Positions 33,449 to 40,861 of a stretch of DNA of 44,015 nt are shown here, one piece after another. A program made the position numbers and the translations under genes. The notes below the pieces were generated by a model. That model ran no database searches. It saw nothing but the letters and a program-made list of their open reading frames with translations, and was not told the origin of the DNA. The first letter of the stretch is position 1, and each line of letters begins with the position of its first letter. Source of the stretch: Moraxella boevrei DSM 14165 (GTDB taxonomy: Bacteria > Pseudomonadota > Gammaproteobacteria > Pseudomonadales > Moraxellaceae); NCBI RefSeq assembly GCF_000379845.1, contig NZ_KB903783.1, positions 1 to 44,015 on the forward strand, written 5' to 3'.

Positions 33449-34945
33449 ATGTTTGAAACTTTAACCGAACGCTTATCAACCAGTCTGCGTAACGTGGCAG
33501 GCACAGGACAGCTAACCGAAGATAATATCAAAGACACCTTGCGTGAGGTGCGTATGGCACTTTTAGAAGCGGACGTGGCATTGCCAATCGCCCGTGATTT
33601 TGTGGCTCGTGTCAAAGACAAAGCCCTTGGGCAAGAAGTGCTAAAAGAATTGCAACCAGGGCAAGCCTTTGTCAAAATCGTGTATGATGAGCTGACCGAA
33701 ATGATGGGTAGCGAAAACCAACAGCTTGAATTAACAGGCAAACCGCCTGTGATTTACCTGATGGCAGGCTTGCAAGGGGCGGGAAAAACCACCACCACAG
33801 GTAAATTAGCAAAATATTTACAAGACCGTCATAACAAAAAAGTCATGCTCGTGTCAGCGGATGTGTACCGACCTGCCGCGATTAAACAGCTTGAACAAGT
33901 TGCGGAGCAAGTCGGAGCGAGTTTTGTGGCATCGCACGCCGATGAAAATCCGATTGACATTGCCAAACGTGCCATTGAACAAGCCAAAATCCAATATCAA
34001 GACGTGTTAATCATTGACACGGCAGGGCGTTTGCACGTTGACAACGAAATGATGGACGAAATCAAAGCCCTAACCGCCGAAGTCAATCCAACAGAAACGC
34101 TATTTGTCGTGGACTCGATGACAGGGCAAGATGCGGCGAATACCGCCAAAGCCTTTAATGATGCCTTGCCATTGACAGGCGTGATTTTGACCAAAACTGA
34201 CGGTGATGCTCGTGGTGGTGCGGCGTTGTCGGTGCGTGCGATTACAGGCAAGCCGATTAAATTTTTGGGTCGTGGTGAAAAACTAGAAGCCTTAGAACCG
34301 TTCCACCCAGAACGGGTCGCACAGCGGATTTTGGGTATGGGCGATGTGTTAAGTTTGGTTGAAGAAGTTGAAAACAAAATTGACCGTGAAAAAGCCGAAC
34401 GCATGGCGAAAAAAATCCAAAAAGGCGGTGAGTTTGACCTTGAAGATTTATTGACCCAGTTCCAGCAAATGCGTAATTTGGGCGGTATGGCAGGTTTTCT
34501 TGACAAAATGCCAGGCATGAGCGGTGCAGACATCCAAAAAGCGGTGCAAGAAGCCAAACCTGAAGAAAAGGTAAAAGAAATGGAAGCTTTAATTCATTCA
34601 ATGACACCTTTTGAACGTCAAAATCCTGATAAAATCAACCCAAGCCGTAAACGTCGTATCGCTGACGGCTCAGGTAAAACGGTGCAAGACGTGAATGCCT
34701 TGTTAAAACAACACAAACAAATGGCAAAAATGATGAAAATGCTATCTGACCCATCAGGTATCAGCAAAATGATGCGTGCAGTACAAGGCTTAACCAAAGG
34801 TATGAGCGGTGGCGGTGGTCCCTTGTTTGGCGGTAATCAAGCTGAGCAACAACCTGCCCCTGTCATGGGACAAAGCATTGATGTTAACAGTGTTAATGCG
34901 AATTTGGCAAACCAACCAGCTCCAAAATTTAAAACACGGTTTTAG
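33449..34945 (+). CDS. ffh: Signal recognition particle protein Ffh
   Basis: 498 residues, slightly long for Ffh because of a Gly/Pro/Gln-rich C-terminal tail. The N domain (1-90) begins 'MFETLTERLSTSLRNVAG'. The G domain has P-loop 'GLQGAGKTTTTGKLAKYL', 'VSADVYRPAAIKQL', 'IIDTAGRLHVD', 'LTKTDGDARGGAALS' and 'FLGRGEKLEALEPFHPERVA'. The M domain is Met-rich ('MRNLGGMAGFLDKMPGMSG', 'MAKMMKMLSDPSGISKMM'), binding signal sequences and 4.5S RNA ('NPSRKRRIADGSGKTVQDVN'). It targets membrane proteins co-translationally. The G of its TAG stop is the first base of a 202-bp inserted element; without the insert the stop would read TAA. Confidence 0.98.
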   Translation: MFETLTERLSTSLRNVAGTGQLTEDNIKDTLREVRMALLEADVALPIARDFVARVKDKALGQEVLKELQPGQAFVKIVYDELTEMMGSENQQLELTGKPPVIYLMAGLQGAGKTTTTGKLAKYLQDRHNKKVMLVSADVYRPAAIKQLEQVAEQVGASFVASHADENPIDIAKRAIEQAKIQYQDVLIIDTAGRLHVDNEMMDEIKALTAEVNPTETLFVVDSMTGQDAANTAKAFNDALPLTGVILTKTDGDARGGAALSVRAITGKPIKFLGRGEKLEALEPFHPERVAQRILGMGDVLSLVEEVENKIDREKAERMAKKIQKGGEFDLEDLLTQFQQMRNLGGMAGFLDKMPGMSGADIQKAVQEAKPEEKVKEMEALIHSMTPFERQNPDKINPSRKRRIADGSGKTVQDVNALLKQHKQMAKMMKMLSDPSGISKMMRAVQGLTKGMSGGGGPLFGGNQAEQQPAPVMGQSIDVNSVNANLANQPAPKFKTRF

Positions 34946-35146
34946 AACCTGTATTCACAACCTTACGCAGTTGATTGTCACTTTGTAAAATAAAATAACA
35001 GTTTGCTTTTGCATAAAAACTGGCTAAATCTTGCTTTTCTGCGTCAAAAACTTGTTTGATAGAATGACTATCAACCTGCGTTTTTTCCTTGAAAAGCGGG
35101 CGATTTATTGTATTTTTCATTGCAAAAACGTTATGAATACAGGCTC
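34945..35146. mobile_element. 202-bp MITE-like element inserted in ffh stop codon
   Basis: The ends are inverted repeats: left GAACCTGTATTCACAAC (34945-34961), and right, on the minus strand, GAGCCTGTATTCATAAC (35146-35130), 15 of 17 identical. Both flanks carry TTA (34942-34944 and 35147-35149), a 3-bp target duplication of TNA form as used by IS1031-group members of the IS5 family, whose ends also start GAGCCTG or similar. The interior is too short for a transposase. It has a 63-codon minus-strand frame (34929-35120) that I do not recognise and that runs past the element edge. This is best read as a miniature non-autonomous element or a deleted IS. Confidence 0.7.
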
Positions 35147-35166
35147 TTAAAATTTTGGCTAATCAT

Positions 35167-35197
35167 AAAAAAGCGTATCAGTGGGATACGCTTTTTT
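35167..35197 (-). terminator. Terminator of BASS transporter gene
   Basis: AAAAAAGCGTATC (35167-35179) pairs with GATACGCTTTTTT (35185-35197) around AGTGG. It overlaps the stop codon of the minus-strand gene and is followed by T on that strand. Confidence 0.85.
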
Positions 35198-36198
35198 TAC
35201 GCATCATTTTTGTCATGTCCAAGACTATCATTGGCAAAGCGACTGGCTAAAATACCACAAACAATCAGCTGAATTTGATGAAACAGCATAAGTGGTAAAA
35301 TTAATAAGCCGTACGGTTGCCCCGCAAATAAAATTTTTGCCATTGGCACGCCACTAGCAAGTGTTTTTTTAGAGCCACAAAATAAAATGGTGGTTTGGTC
35401 GGCACGATTAAAGCCCAATTTTTTGCCAGAAAAATGTAAAAGCACCATAACGCTAAAGAGTAAAACCATGCAAATTACAATCAGATAGACCAACACCTGC
35501 CACGACACTTGTCGCCAAATACCTTCTATAACCGCTGCACTAAACGCTGAATACACCACCATTAAAATTGAGCCTTGATCCACCATTTTGACAATTTTGG
35601 CGTTGTTTTTTAAAAAATTTTTCATTTTATTTCTGGCTAATTGCCCAAGCACAAACGGTACAAGTAACAAAAAAATGATTTTTAGCATCACGCCTAACCC
35701 CACATCATTGGCAACGTTATTGGCATGAAGATTTTGGCTTAAAAATAACCCAACCAAAAGTGGTGTTAAAAATATGCCGATGATGTTGGACGCCGATGCA
35801 CTACATACCGCCCCTGCAACGTTGCCCTTAGCGACCGACACAAAAGCAATGGACGATTGCACCGTGGACGGTAATAAGCACAAATACAAAAATCCAAGAG
35901 ATAACTCATGACCAACTAACGGCGTGATGAGTGGTTTGATAAATAAACCCAAAATAGGATATAGCACAAAGGTACTGGCAAAAATCATGGCGTGCAATCG
36001 CCAATGCGTAATCCCTTCAATGACAGCTTCTCTGGATAATTTTGCTCCGTGCAAAAAAAACAGCAAAGCGATGGCAAAATCGGTCAAATGGCTAAAAATA
36101 ACCGCAGGCTGTCCTGCAATTGGCAAAATGCTTGCCACCACAACCATTAGCATGATAAGCAGGCTAAAATTGTCGGGTAAATATTTGGGTCGGGCCAT
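35197..36198 (-). CDS. Bile acid:sodium symporter family protein (YfeH/SBF-like)
   Basis: 333 residues from ATG 36198, preferred over GTG 36207. About ten membrane helices. The start 'ARPKYLPDNFSLLIMLMVVV' and 'FAIALLFFLHGAKLSREAVI' are typical of the SBF-like group represented by E. coli YfeH. The crossing motifs are 'LLPSTVQSSIAFVSVAKGNV' and 'GAVCSASASNIIGIFLTPLL', with 'LFCGSKKTLASGVPMAKILF' in the second half, the sodium- and substrate-binding regions of the BASS fold. Members move organic anions with sodium, but the substrate of this subgroup is not known. It is single, bounded by a strong terminator downstream and by the terminator of the methionine operon upstream. Confidence 0.9.
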   Translation of the reverse strand: MARPKYLPDNFSLLIMLMVVVASILPIAGQPAVIFSHLTDFAIALLFFLHGAKLSREAVIEGITHWRLHAMIFASTFVLYPILGLFIKPLITPLVGHELSLGFLYLCLLPSTVQSSIAFVSVAKGNVAGAVCSASASNIIGIFLTPLLVGLFLSQNLHANNVANDVGLGVMLKIIFLLLVPFVLGQLARNKMKNFLKNNAKIVKMVDQGSILMVVYSAFSAAVIEGIWRQVSWQVLVYLIVICMVLLFSVMVLLHFSGKKLGFNRADQTTILFCGSKKTLASGVPMAKILFAGQPYGLLILPLMLFHQIQLIVCGILASRFANDSLGHDKNDA

Positions 36199-36257
36199 AA
36201 AATGCACTCAATACTTGTAGTGATTGGGTAAGGCTTATATTTAGAATGCTAGTAATA

Positions 36258-36292
36258 AAATACAAGGGTGAGTAATGCCCACCCTTGTATTT
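36258..36292 (-). terminator. Terminator of flavin reductase-mesD unit
   Basis: AAATACAAGGGT (36258-36269) pairs with ACCCTTGTATTT (36281-36292). On the minus strand TATTTTATTA follows. The loop holds a decayed GCCC/GGGTG palindrome like the REP-type units. Confidence 0.7.
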
Positions 36293-36310
36293 ATAAGATT
36301 AATAAAAGGT

Positions 36311-36799
36311 TTAAAAAACCTTGTGGTATTTGCGATTAAAGTAAACCAAGCCCTTTTTCTCATGTGTCTCATCGCCGTGTTGATAAATCGCTACAATCTT
36401 ACACATAAAAATCCCATGCGTGCCAACGGTGCTAACCTCATCAATGACACAATCAAAACTCACCAAAGCATTGGTTAAAATTGGCGAGCCTGTGACAAGG
36501 CTTGTCCATTGTGCTTGGGCAAAACGTTCAGCTGATGTCAGACGAGAAGCAAAAGTGTTGGATAGCTCTTCATGAAATTCCGATAACACATTAACCGCCA
36601 AAATTTTGTTTTTGGTAAAATATGGATACGAAAATGACCCACTATTCATGCACACAAGTAAGGTCGGCGGTGTATCGGTAACACTGCACACCGCCGATGC
36701 GGTAAAGCCGTGCTGACCGTCATCCCCTTGTGTGGTAACGACACTGACCGCACTTGACAGTAGTGACATGGCGTTTTTAAAATCGGTAACATCAACCAT
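36311..36799 (-). CDS. Flavin reductase family protein (probable partner of MesD/MesX)
   Basis: 162 residues from ATG 36799; a TTG at 36811 is an alternative start. The flavin-reductase-like split beta-barrel shows in 'DFKNAMSLLSSAVSVVTTQG', 'HGFTASAVCSVTDTPPTLLV' with 'CMNSGSFSYP', 'LAVNVLSEFHEELSNTFAS' and 'GTHGIFMCKIVAIYQHG', the latter being the FMN-binding half. Such proteins (HpaC, RutF) reduce FMN or FAD with NADH and hand the flavin to a monooxygenase. The gene begins 15 nt after mesD and is the last of the operon. Since MesD-type methionine synthesis needs oxygen and MesX, supply of reduced flavin is a plausible role; this is inference from linkage. Confidence 0.85.
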   Translation of the reverse strand: MVDVTDFKNAMSLLSSAVSVVTTQGDDGQHGFTASAVCSVTDTPPTLLVCMNSGSFSYPYFTKNKILAVNVLSEFHEELSNTFASRLTSAERFAQAQWTSLVTGSPILTNALVSFDCVIDEVSTVGTHGIFMCKIVAIYQHGDETHEKKGLVYFNRKYHKVF

Positions 36800-36814
36800 T
36801 TTTTTATCCAATTA

Positions 36815-37864
36815 TTATGAGCGACTTGCCAAAATTTCGTTGCGGACGATGGATGCCCCTTGTACCAAAGCGTGCAACTTGCCACGAGCCACCGTGCGAG
36901 ATAAAGGTGTCATACCGCAGTTGGTTGATGGGTATAGTTTGTCCGCATCAACAAACTGTAAGGCACGACGCAAGGTATCAGCAACTTGCTCTGGTGTTTC
37001 AATGGTGCTAGTTGCCACGTCAATCGCTCCAACCATTACTTTTTTACCACGAATTAACTCAATCAAATCCATTGGCACGTGTGAGTTTTGGCATTCTAGT
37101 GAAACGATATCAATCTTTGATGCTTGTAATTTTGGGAAGCTCTCTTCGTATTGTCGCCATTCATTGCCAAGCGTTTTTTTCCAATCGGTATTGGCTTTAA
37201 TACCATAACCATAGCAAATATGCACCGCTGTTTCGCATTTTAAGCCTTCAATGGCACGCTCCAAGGTTGCCACGCCCCAGTCGTTGACTTCATCAAAAAA
37301 CACATTAAAGGCAGGTTCGTCAAACTGGATAATATCCACACCCACCGCTTCAAGTTCTTTGGCTTCTTCGTTTAGGATTTTGGCAAATTCCCACGCCAAT
37401 TTTTCACGGCTTTTGTAATGACCGTCATACAGCGTGTCAATCATCGTCATAGGACCTGGCAACGCCCATTTAATGGGACGGTCGGTATGTTCACGCAAAA
37501 ACTTGGCATCATCTACAAAAACCGCTTTTGGACGGCTGACAGCCCCAACCACGCTTGGCACGGATGCATCATAGCGATTGCGGATTTTGACAGTTTCTCG
37601 CTGATTAAAATCCACACCGTCCAAATGCTCAATAAAGGTAGTCACAAAATGCTGGCGAGTCTGTTCGCCGTCGCTAACAATATCAATGCCAGCTTGGGCT
37701 TGTTCGGCAAGTGAGACAAGCAGGGCATCTTGTTTGGCTTGCTTTAAGTCATCGCCTGATAGTTTCCATTCTGACCACAATTTTTCAGGCTCGGCAATCC
37801 AAGACGGCTTTGGCAAACTACCAGCCGTTGAGGTAGGTAATAGTGTGTGAACTTGATTTGACAT
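36815..37864 (-). CDS. mesD: Core MetE-like methionine synthase MesD
   Basis: 349 residues, only the C-terminal catalytic half of MetE. It lacks the N-terminal folate-binding half of the 750-residue enzyme, so it belongs to the short methionine synthases. Motifs: 'LPTSTAGSLPKPSWIAEPEK', 'IDIVSDGEQTRQHFVTTFIE', 'KWALPGPMTMIDTLYDGHYK', 'IIQFDEPAFNVFFDEV' and 'HICYGYG'. 'SLECQNSHVP' and 'LYPSTNCGMTPLSRTVARGK' hold zinc-site Cys. Together with a DUF1852 gene upstream this is the MesD-MesX arrangement described for Acinetobacter baylyi as a folate-independent, oxygen-dependent methionine synthase; the natural methyl donor is unknown to me. AAAGGAAAATTT precedes ATG. Downstream comes the flavin reductase. 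Confidence 0.9.
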   Translation of the reverse strand: MSNQVHTLLPTSTAGSLPKPSWIAEPEKLWSEWKLSGDDLKQAKQDALLVSLAEQAQAGIDIVSDGEQTRQHFVTTFIEHLDGVDFNQRETVKIRNRYDASVPSVVGAVSRPKAVFVDDAKFLREHTDRPIKWALPGPMTMIDTLYDGHYKSREKLAWEFAKILNEEAKELEAVGVDIIQFDEPAFNVFFDEVNDWGVATLERAIEGLKCETAVHICYGYGIKANTDWKKTLGNEWRQYEESFPKLQASKIDIVSLECQNSHVPMDLIELIRGKKVMVGAIDVATSTIETPEQVADTLRRALQFVDADKLYPSTNCGMTPLSRTVARGKLHALVQGASIVRNEILASRS

Positions 37865-37960
37865 AAATTTTCCTTTAAAAAAATGCGTTGGGTCATACCC
37901 ACTTTTTAAAATTTTAATTGTATCATATTGTGACGACAGGTTTTAAAATTTTAACACAAT

Positions 37961-37981
37961 AAGGCGGGCAATGCCCACCTT
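37961..37981. repeat. REP-like palindrome between mesX and mesD
   Basis: AAGGCGGGCA/ATGCCCACCTT is a near-perfect hairpin with one G-T wobble, in the 137-bp spacer of the operon. It is similar in core to the unit at 16918. It has no T-run on the minus strand, so it is more likely an mRNA-stabilising repeat than a terminator. Confidence 0.5.
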
Positions 37982-38001
37982 AAGCTAGGTTACATTAAAC
38001 G

Positions 38002-38979
38002 TTACAATATTTCGGTATTTGCCCATTTTGCCAAAATTTCACGATGCGGTTTGATAAAATGCTCACCTGCAAACTGCCCTTGCTTAATGGCTAATTGCGT
38101 ACGTTCTTCTCGGTCGTACTCAATTTTAGTCAATGAGTAATCTTGATAATTTAGGCTTGGCTGATAAATTTTCCCTGCAACTGAATTGGCGTTATAAATT
38201 TCTGGACGATAGATTTTTTGAAATGTTTCCATGGTCGCAATCGTACTAATAAGCTCAAGATTGCTGTAATCATTTAACAAATCACCCTTAAAATAAAACA
38301 CATACGGTGCAACGGATTTTGGTGGCATAAAATAACGCACGCTCATACCCATTTTGGCAAAATATTCATCGGTTAATGAATAGGCCTCTTGGGTGTATTC
38401 CTGCCCCAGAATTGGGTGGTAATTGCAGGTTTGCTGATAAATACGGGTGTTAGAGACGCTCAAACAAAATACAGGTGGCTTATCAAAATGTTCCCCATAA
38501 ACCTCCGACTGCAACAATAAATCAAACAACTTACCGTGCAACTCTCCATAATTTGCAGGCGTGCCAAAACTTTGTTTGTCTTTGTTGTGATTTAATAGCA
38601 ATACACTAAAATCATAATCACGCACATAAGATGAGTAGTTATTACCAACGATGCCATCAATGCGTTTGCCAGTTTGTTGGTCAATCACATAAGTTTTTAG
38701 CATTTCAATAGCAGGAAATGGCTCATCCACACCATCAATCAAAAAGTCTGCCGACACAATATCAAGCTCAACCAAGTAACGGTCACCGTTTGGGTTATCC
38801 CAATGGGCTAAATCGTTAAAGCGATTATTAATCATGGTGATGGTGTTTTGTAGGTTTTTTTGGCGGTTGTCGCCACGAGCCAAGTTAGCAAAATTGGTCG
38901 TCAAGCGTGTGCTGTGGGCTGGCTCATAATTTTCATCAAAGCGATGTGTCTTAATGGTGTAATGAAAGGGTGCAGTCAT
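38002..38979 (-). CDS. mesX: DUF1852 protein MesX, required with MesD
   Basis: 325 residues. The DUF1852 family is recognisable from 'TRLTTNFANLARGDNRQKNL', 'ITMINNRFNDLAHWDNPNGD', 'RYLVELDIVSADFLIDG', 'FPAIEMLKTYVIDQQTGKRI', 'EHFDKPPVFCLSVSNTRIYQ' and 'QEAYSLTDEYFAKMGMSVRY'. In Acinetobacter the homolog is needed for methionine formation by MesD; its chemistry is not established. There is no signal peptide, so it is cytoplasmic. It is the first gene of the mesX-mesD-flavin reductase operon. The 300-bp upstream region carries a perfect MetR-type box (39061-39073), so the operon is probably controlled by methionine supply. Confidence 0.88.
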   Translation of the reverse strand: MTAPFHYTIKTHRFDENYEPAHSTRLTTNFANLARGDNRQKNLQNTITMINNRFNDLAHWDNPNGDRYLVELDIVSADFLIDGVDEPFPAIEMLKTYVIDQQTGKRIDGIVGNNYSSYVRDYDFSVLLLNHNKDKQSFGTPANYGELHGKLFDLLLQSEVYGEHFDKPPVFCLSVSNTRIYQQTCNYHPILGQEYTQEAYSLTDEYFAKMGMSVRYFMPPKSVAPYVFYFKGDLLNDYSNLELISTIATMETFQKIYRPEIYNANSVAGKIYQPSLNYQDYSLTKIEYDREERTQLAIKQGQFAGEHFIKPHREILAKWANTEIL

Positions 38980-39028
38980 AGTAAATACCTCTTTTAAATA
39001 ATTGAGCGTATTGTAGCCGATTTTTTAG

Positions 39029-39074
39029 ATGAATAAAAACGAATTATTTTAAAAAAAACATGAATTTTATTCAT
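39029..39074. promoter_or_regulatory. Inverted repeat enclosing MetR-type box upstream of mesX
   Basis: The gap from 38980 to 39284 has no gene. ATGAATAAAA (39029-39038) and TTTTATTCAT (39065-39074) are perfect 10-bp inverted arms 26 bp apart. The rest is AT-rich promoter DNA for mesX (minus) and yceI (plus), with no SAM-riboswitch-like structure visible. Confidence 0.5.
39061..39073. promoter_or_regulatory. MetR-type operator of mesX operon
   Basis: TGAATTTTATTCA matches the enterobacterial MetR consensus TGAA-N5-TTCA at all fixed positions and is palindromic over TGAAT/ATTCA. It lies 82 bp upstream of the mesX start. Use by a MetR homolog here is inference. Confidence 0.5.
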
Positions 39075-39284
39075 TTTACGATTGGGGTATCGTTTGTGTT
39101 TATTTTATTGCAAAAATATTCAAATACAGGTTTTTACAATCTGATAAATAATTGTTACACAATTTTAATAGGAATATGCTAATATTTAAAAACCTTAACA
39201 TTCCTGTGCTTTTGTTAAATTTTACTTCATAATCTTTGATAAGAATCACAGCTTTTCTTACGCTTTTTATTAATAGGAAAAATC

Positions 39285-39854
39285 ATGAAATTGATGCAAA
39301 TTATGTTGGCAGCTACTTTCGCATTCACAGGCGTTTCTGCGGTGGCAAGCACTTATATTATTGACCCATCGCATACCCACGCACGTTTTGCGATTGGACA
39401 CATGGGAACGAGTACCAATATGGGTGGTTTTTATGAGTTGACAGGTCAAGTAGAATTTGATGCCAAAGCCAAAACAGGTTTTATTGGTATCACTATTCCG
39501 ACCAATAGCCTAATCATGCCAACCAAAGCCTTTACCGAACATTTAAAAAGCGATGAATTTTTTGATGTCAAACAATACCCAACTGCTTATTTTAAATCAA
39601 CAAAATGGTATTTTAACGGCGACAAACCAAGCAAAATTGACGGCGAATTGACACTAAAAGGCAAAACTTTACCAGTTACTTTGACCGCAACCCAGTTTGG
39701 TTGTTATGACAATCCATTTGTCAAAGCTCAAAGCTGTGGCGGTGATTTTACTACCACGATTGACCGCACCAAGTTCGGTATTTCAGCTTATTCAGGCAAG
39801 GGTGTGCCTGACGAAGTAAAATTAAACATTCAAATTGAAGCCTACAAAAAATAA
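39285..39854 (+). CDS. YceI-family periplasmic protein
   Basis: 189 residues with signal peptide MKLMQIMLAATFAFTGVSAVA, giving a periplasmic lipocalin-like beta-barrel. Typical YceI segments are 'YIIDPSHTHARFAIGHMG', 'GFIGITIPTNSLIMP', 'HLKSDEFFDVKQYPTAYFKS', 'IDGELTLKGKTLPVTLTA' and 'TTIDRTKFGISAYSGKGVPD' near the end. Family members bind isoprenoid or quinone-like lipids (TT1927b binds octaprenyl pyrophosphate). Cys residues in 'CYDNPFVKAQSCGGDF' could form a disulfide. AATAGGAAAAATC precedes ATG; a terminator follows. Confidence 0.95.
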   Translation: MKLMQIMLAATFAFTGVSAVASTYIIDPSHTHARFAIGHMGTSTNMGGFYELTGQVEFDAKAKTGFIGITIPTNSLIMPTKAFTEHLKSDEFFDVKQYPTAYFKSTKWYFNGDKPSKIDGELTLKGKTLPVTLTATQFGCYDNPFVKAQSCGGDFTTTIDRTKFGISAYSGKGVPDEVKLNIQIEAYKK

Positions 39855-39902
39855 TGATAAATTAATTTAAAAAAAACTCACTGCTTTAAAAAATTTGTTG
39901 TA

Positions 39903-39954
39903 AAAATGCCAATTTCTTTACCTTTTTTAAGGCTGGGGAATTGGTGTTTTTTTT
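39903..39954 (+). terminator. Terminator of yceI gene
   Basis: CCAATTTC (39909-39916) pairs with GGAATTGG (39937-39944), with an inner CCTT/AAGG hairpin, and eight T follow shortly after. Confidence 0.7.
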
Positions 39955-40054
39955 GTCGTCTTTTATAACATGGCTGGGTTAATTTGACAATTTAGCAAAA
40001 ATAACTTACAGTAAACTCAAATTTTTGCTATTTTTTTACAAAAAGGATAAAATG

Positions 40055-40678
40055 ATGTTTAAAAGTCTAGCGTCTGATGCCTTTGGTTTAAGCGATATTG
40101 GTAAAATCATTCCACCTAATCAATTTAACCAAACCGATATTGATGATTATATTTTTCACGAAGATGATGAAAAAATTTATTTTGTGATAAAGTCTAAGAC
40201 CGATGAATATTGCTTTACCAATGTGGCATTTTTGCACCTTGATGGGCAGTCAGCGACCAGCAAAAAACGTTTGCTCAAACGCTATCCTTACCGTTATTAT
40301 CAGCCTGCCAATATTATGATTGAGACCGCAGGGACAATGGACTTGGACGCAGAGTTAAAATTTAGTTTGGCTGGTCAGGTGTTTTCTATTGACATTGACA
40401 AAAACCAAATTGAACAAGTGCGAGATATTTACAAGGCATTGACTGCGATTAGCGAGCGGTGCAAACGCATTGCCCACGAAGAAGCGGTGTTGGATAAGAG
40501 TTTTGACACGGTAACGCAGATGTTTGGCTTACGCACGTTACCTGAAAATGTGGTGCTAAGTTTGCCTGATATCATTAATCAAACCGTAGCTCAAGTAGAA
40601 ACGGCGTATGCTGAGCGGTTGGGGGAAATTCGCCAGTATGATTTTGGCAAAGTTTTTGAACATTATTTGCACCAGTAA
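40055..40678 (+). CDS. PH-domain protein, YvbH-like
   Basis: 207 residues from ATG 40055; ATG 40052 is adjacent. AAAAGGA lies 7 nt upstream of the chosen start, and the protein start MFKSLASDAFGLSDIGKII matches the family. The bacterial PH domain (residues 1-120) includes 'DDYIFHEDDEKIYFVIKSKT', 'DEYCFTNVAFLHLDGQSATS' and 'KKRLLKRYPYRYYQPANIMI', close to Bacillus YvbH. The C-terminal 85 residues ('NQIEQVRDIYKALTAISERC', 'LSLPDIINQTVAQVETAYAE') are helical, the oligomerisation extension. The protein is cytoplasmic and of unknown role. It is single, flanked by terminators. Confidence 0.85.
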   Translation: MFKSLASDAFGLSDIGKIIPPNQFNQTDIDDYIFHEDDEKIYFVIKSKTDEYCFTNVAFLHLDGQSATSKKRLLKRYPYRYYQPANIMIETAGTMDLDAELKFSLAGQVFSIDIDKNQIEQVRDIYKALTAISERCKRIAHEEAVLDKSFDTVTQMFGLRTLPENVVLSLPDIINQTVAQVETAYAERLGEIRQYDFGKVFEHYLHQ

Positions 40679-40730
40679 TTTTTGACGACGTTTGTATAAT
40701 TACAAAAATTGGCGGATTTTAGCAAGTATG

Positions 40731-40778
40731 GGAAATGTTGCAAGGCGATTGCGTTGTGATATTTCCTATTTTTTTTGC
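40731..40778 (+). terminator. Possible terminator after YvbH-like gene
   Basis: GGAAAT (40731-40736) pairs with ATTTCC (40761-40766), with inner GCAA/TTGC pairing, and TATTTTTTTT follows. The outer stem is short. Confidence 0.4.
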
Positions 40779-40797
40779 AAAAAAGTTCACAATCTTT

Positions 40798-40825
40798 TTG
40801 ACAATGTGACATTTTTTGTTATTAT
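40798..40825 (+). promoter_or_regulatory. Promoter of hom-pepD
   Basis: TTGACA (40798-40803), 16-bp spacer, TATTAT (40820-40825), 37 bp before the hom start. Confidence 0.55.
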
Positions 40826-40861
40826 TGACAGGTTATTTTTTTGGTTTTTAAGAAGATAGTT

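Noticed and set aside
34929-35120. 63-codon minus-strand ORF at the ffh end
   Set aside because: It lies almost wholly inside the MITE-like element, runs into ffh, has no ribosome binding site and no recognised similarity; better explained as element interior.
38980-39284. SAM riboswitch before the methionine operon
   Set aside because: No aptamer-like nested stems are seen; the palindromic MetR-type box is the better regulatory candidate.
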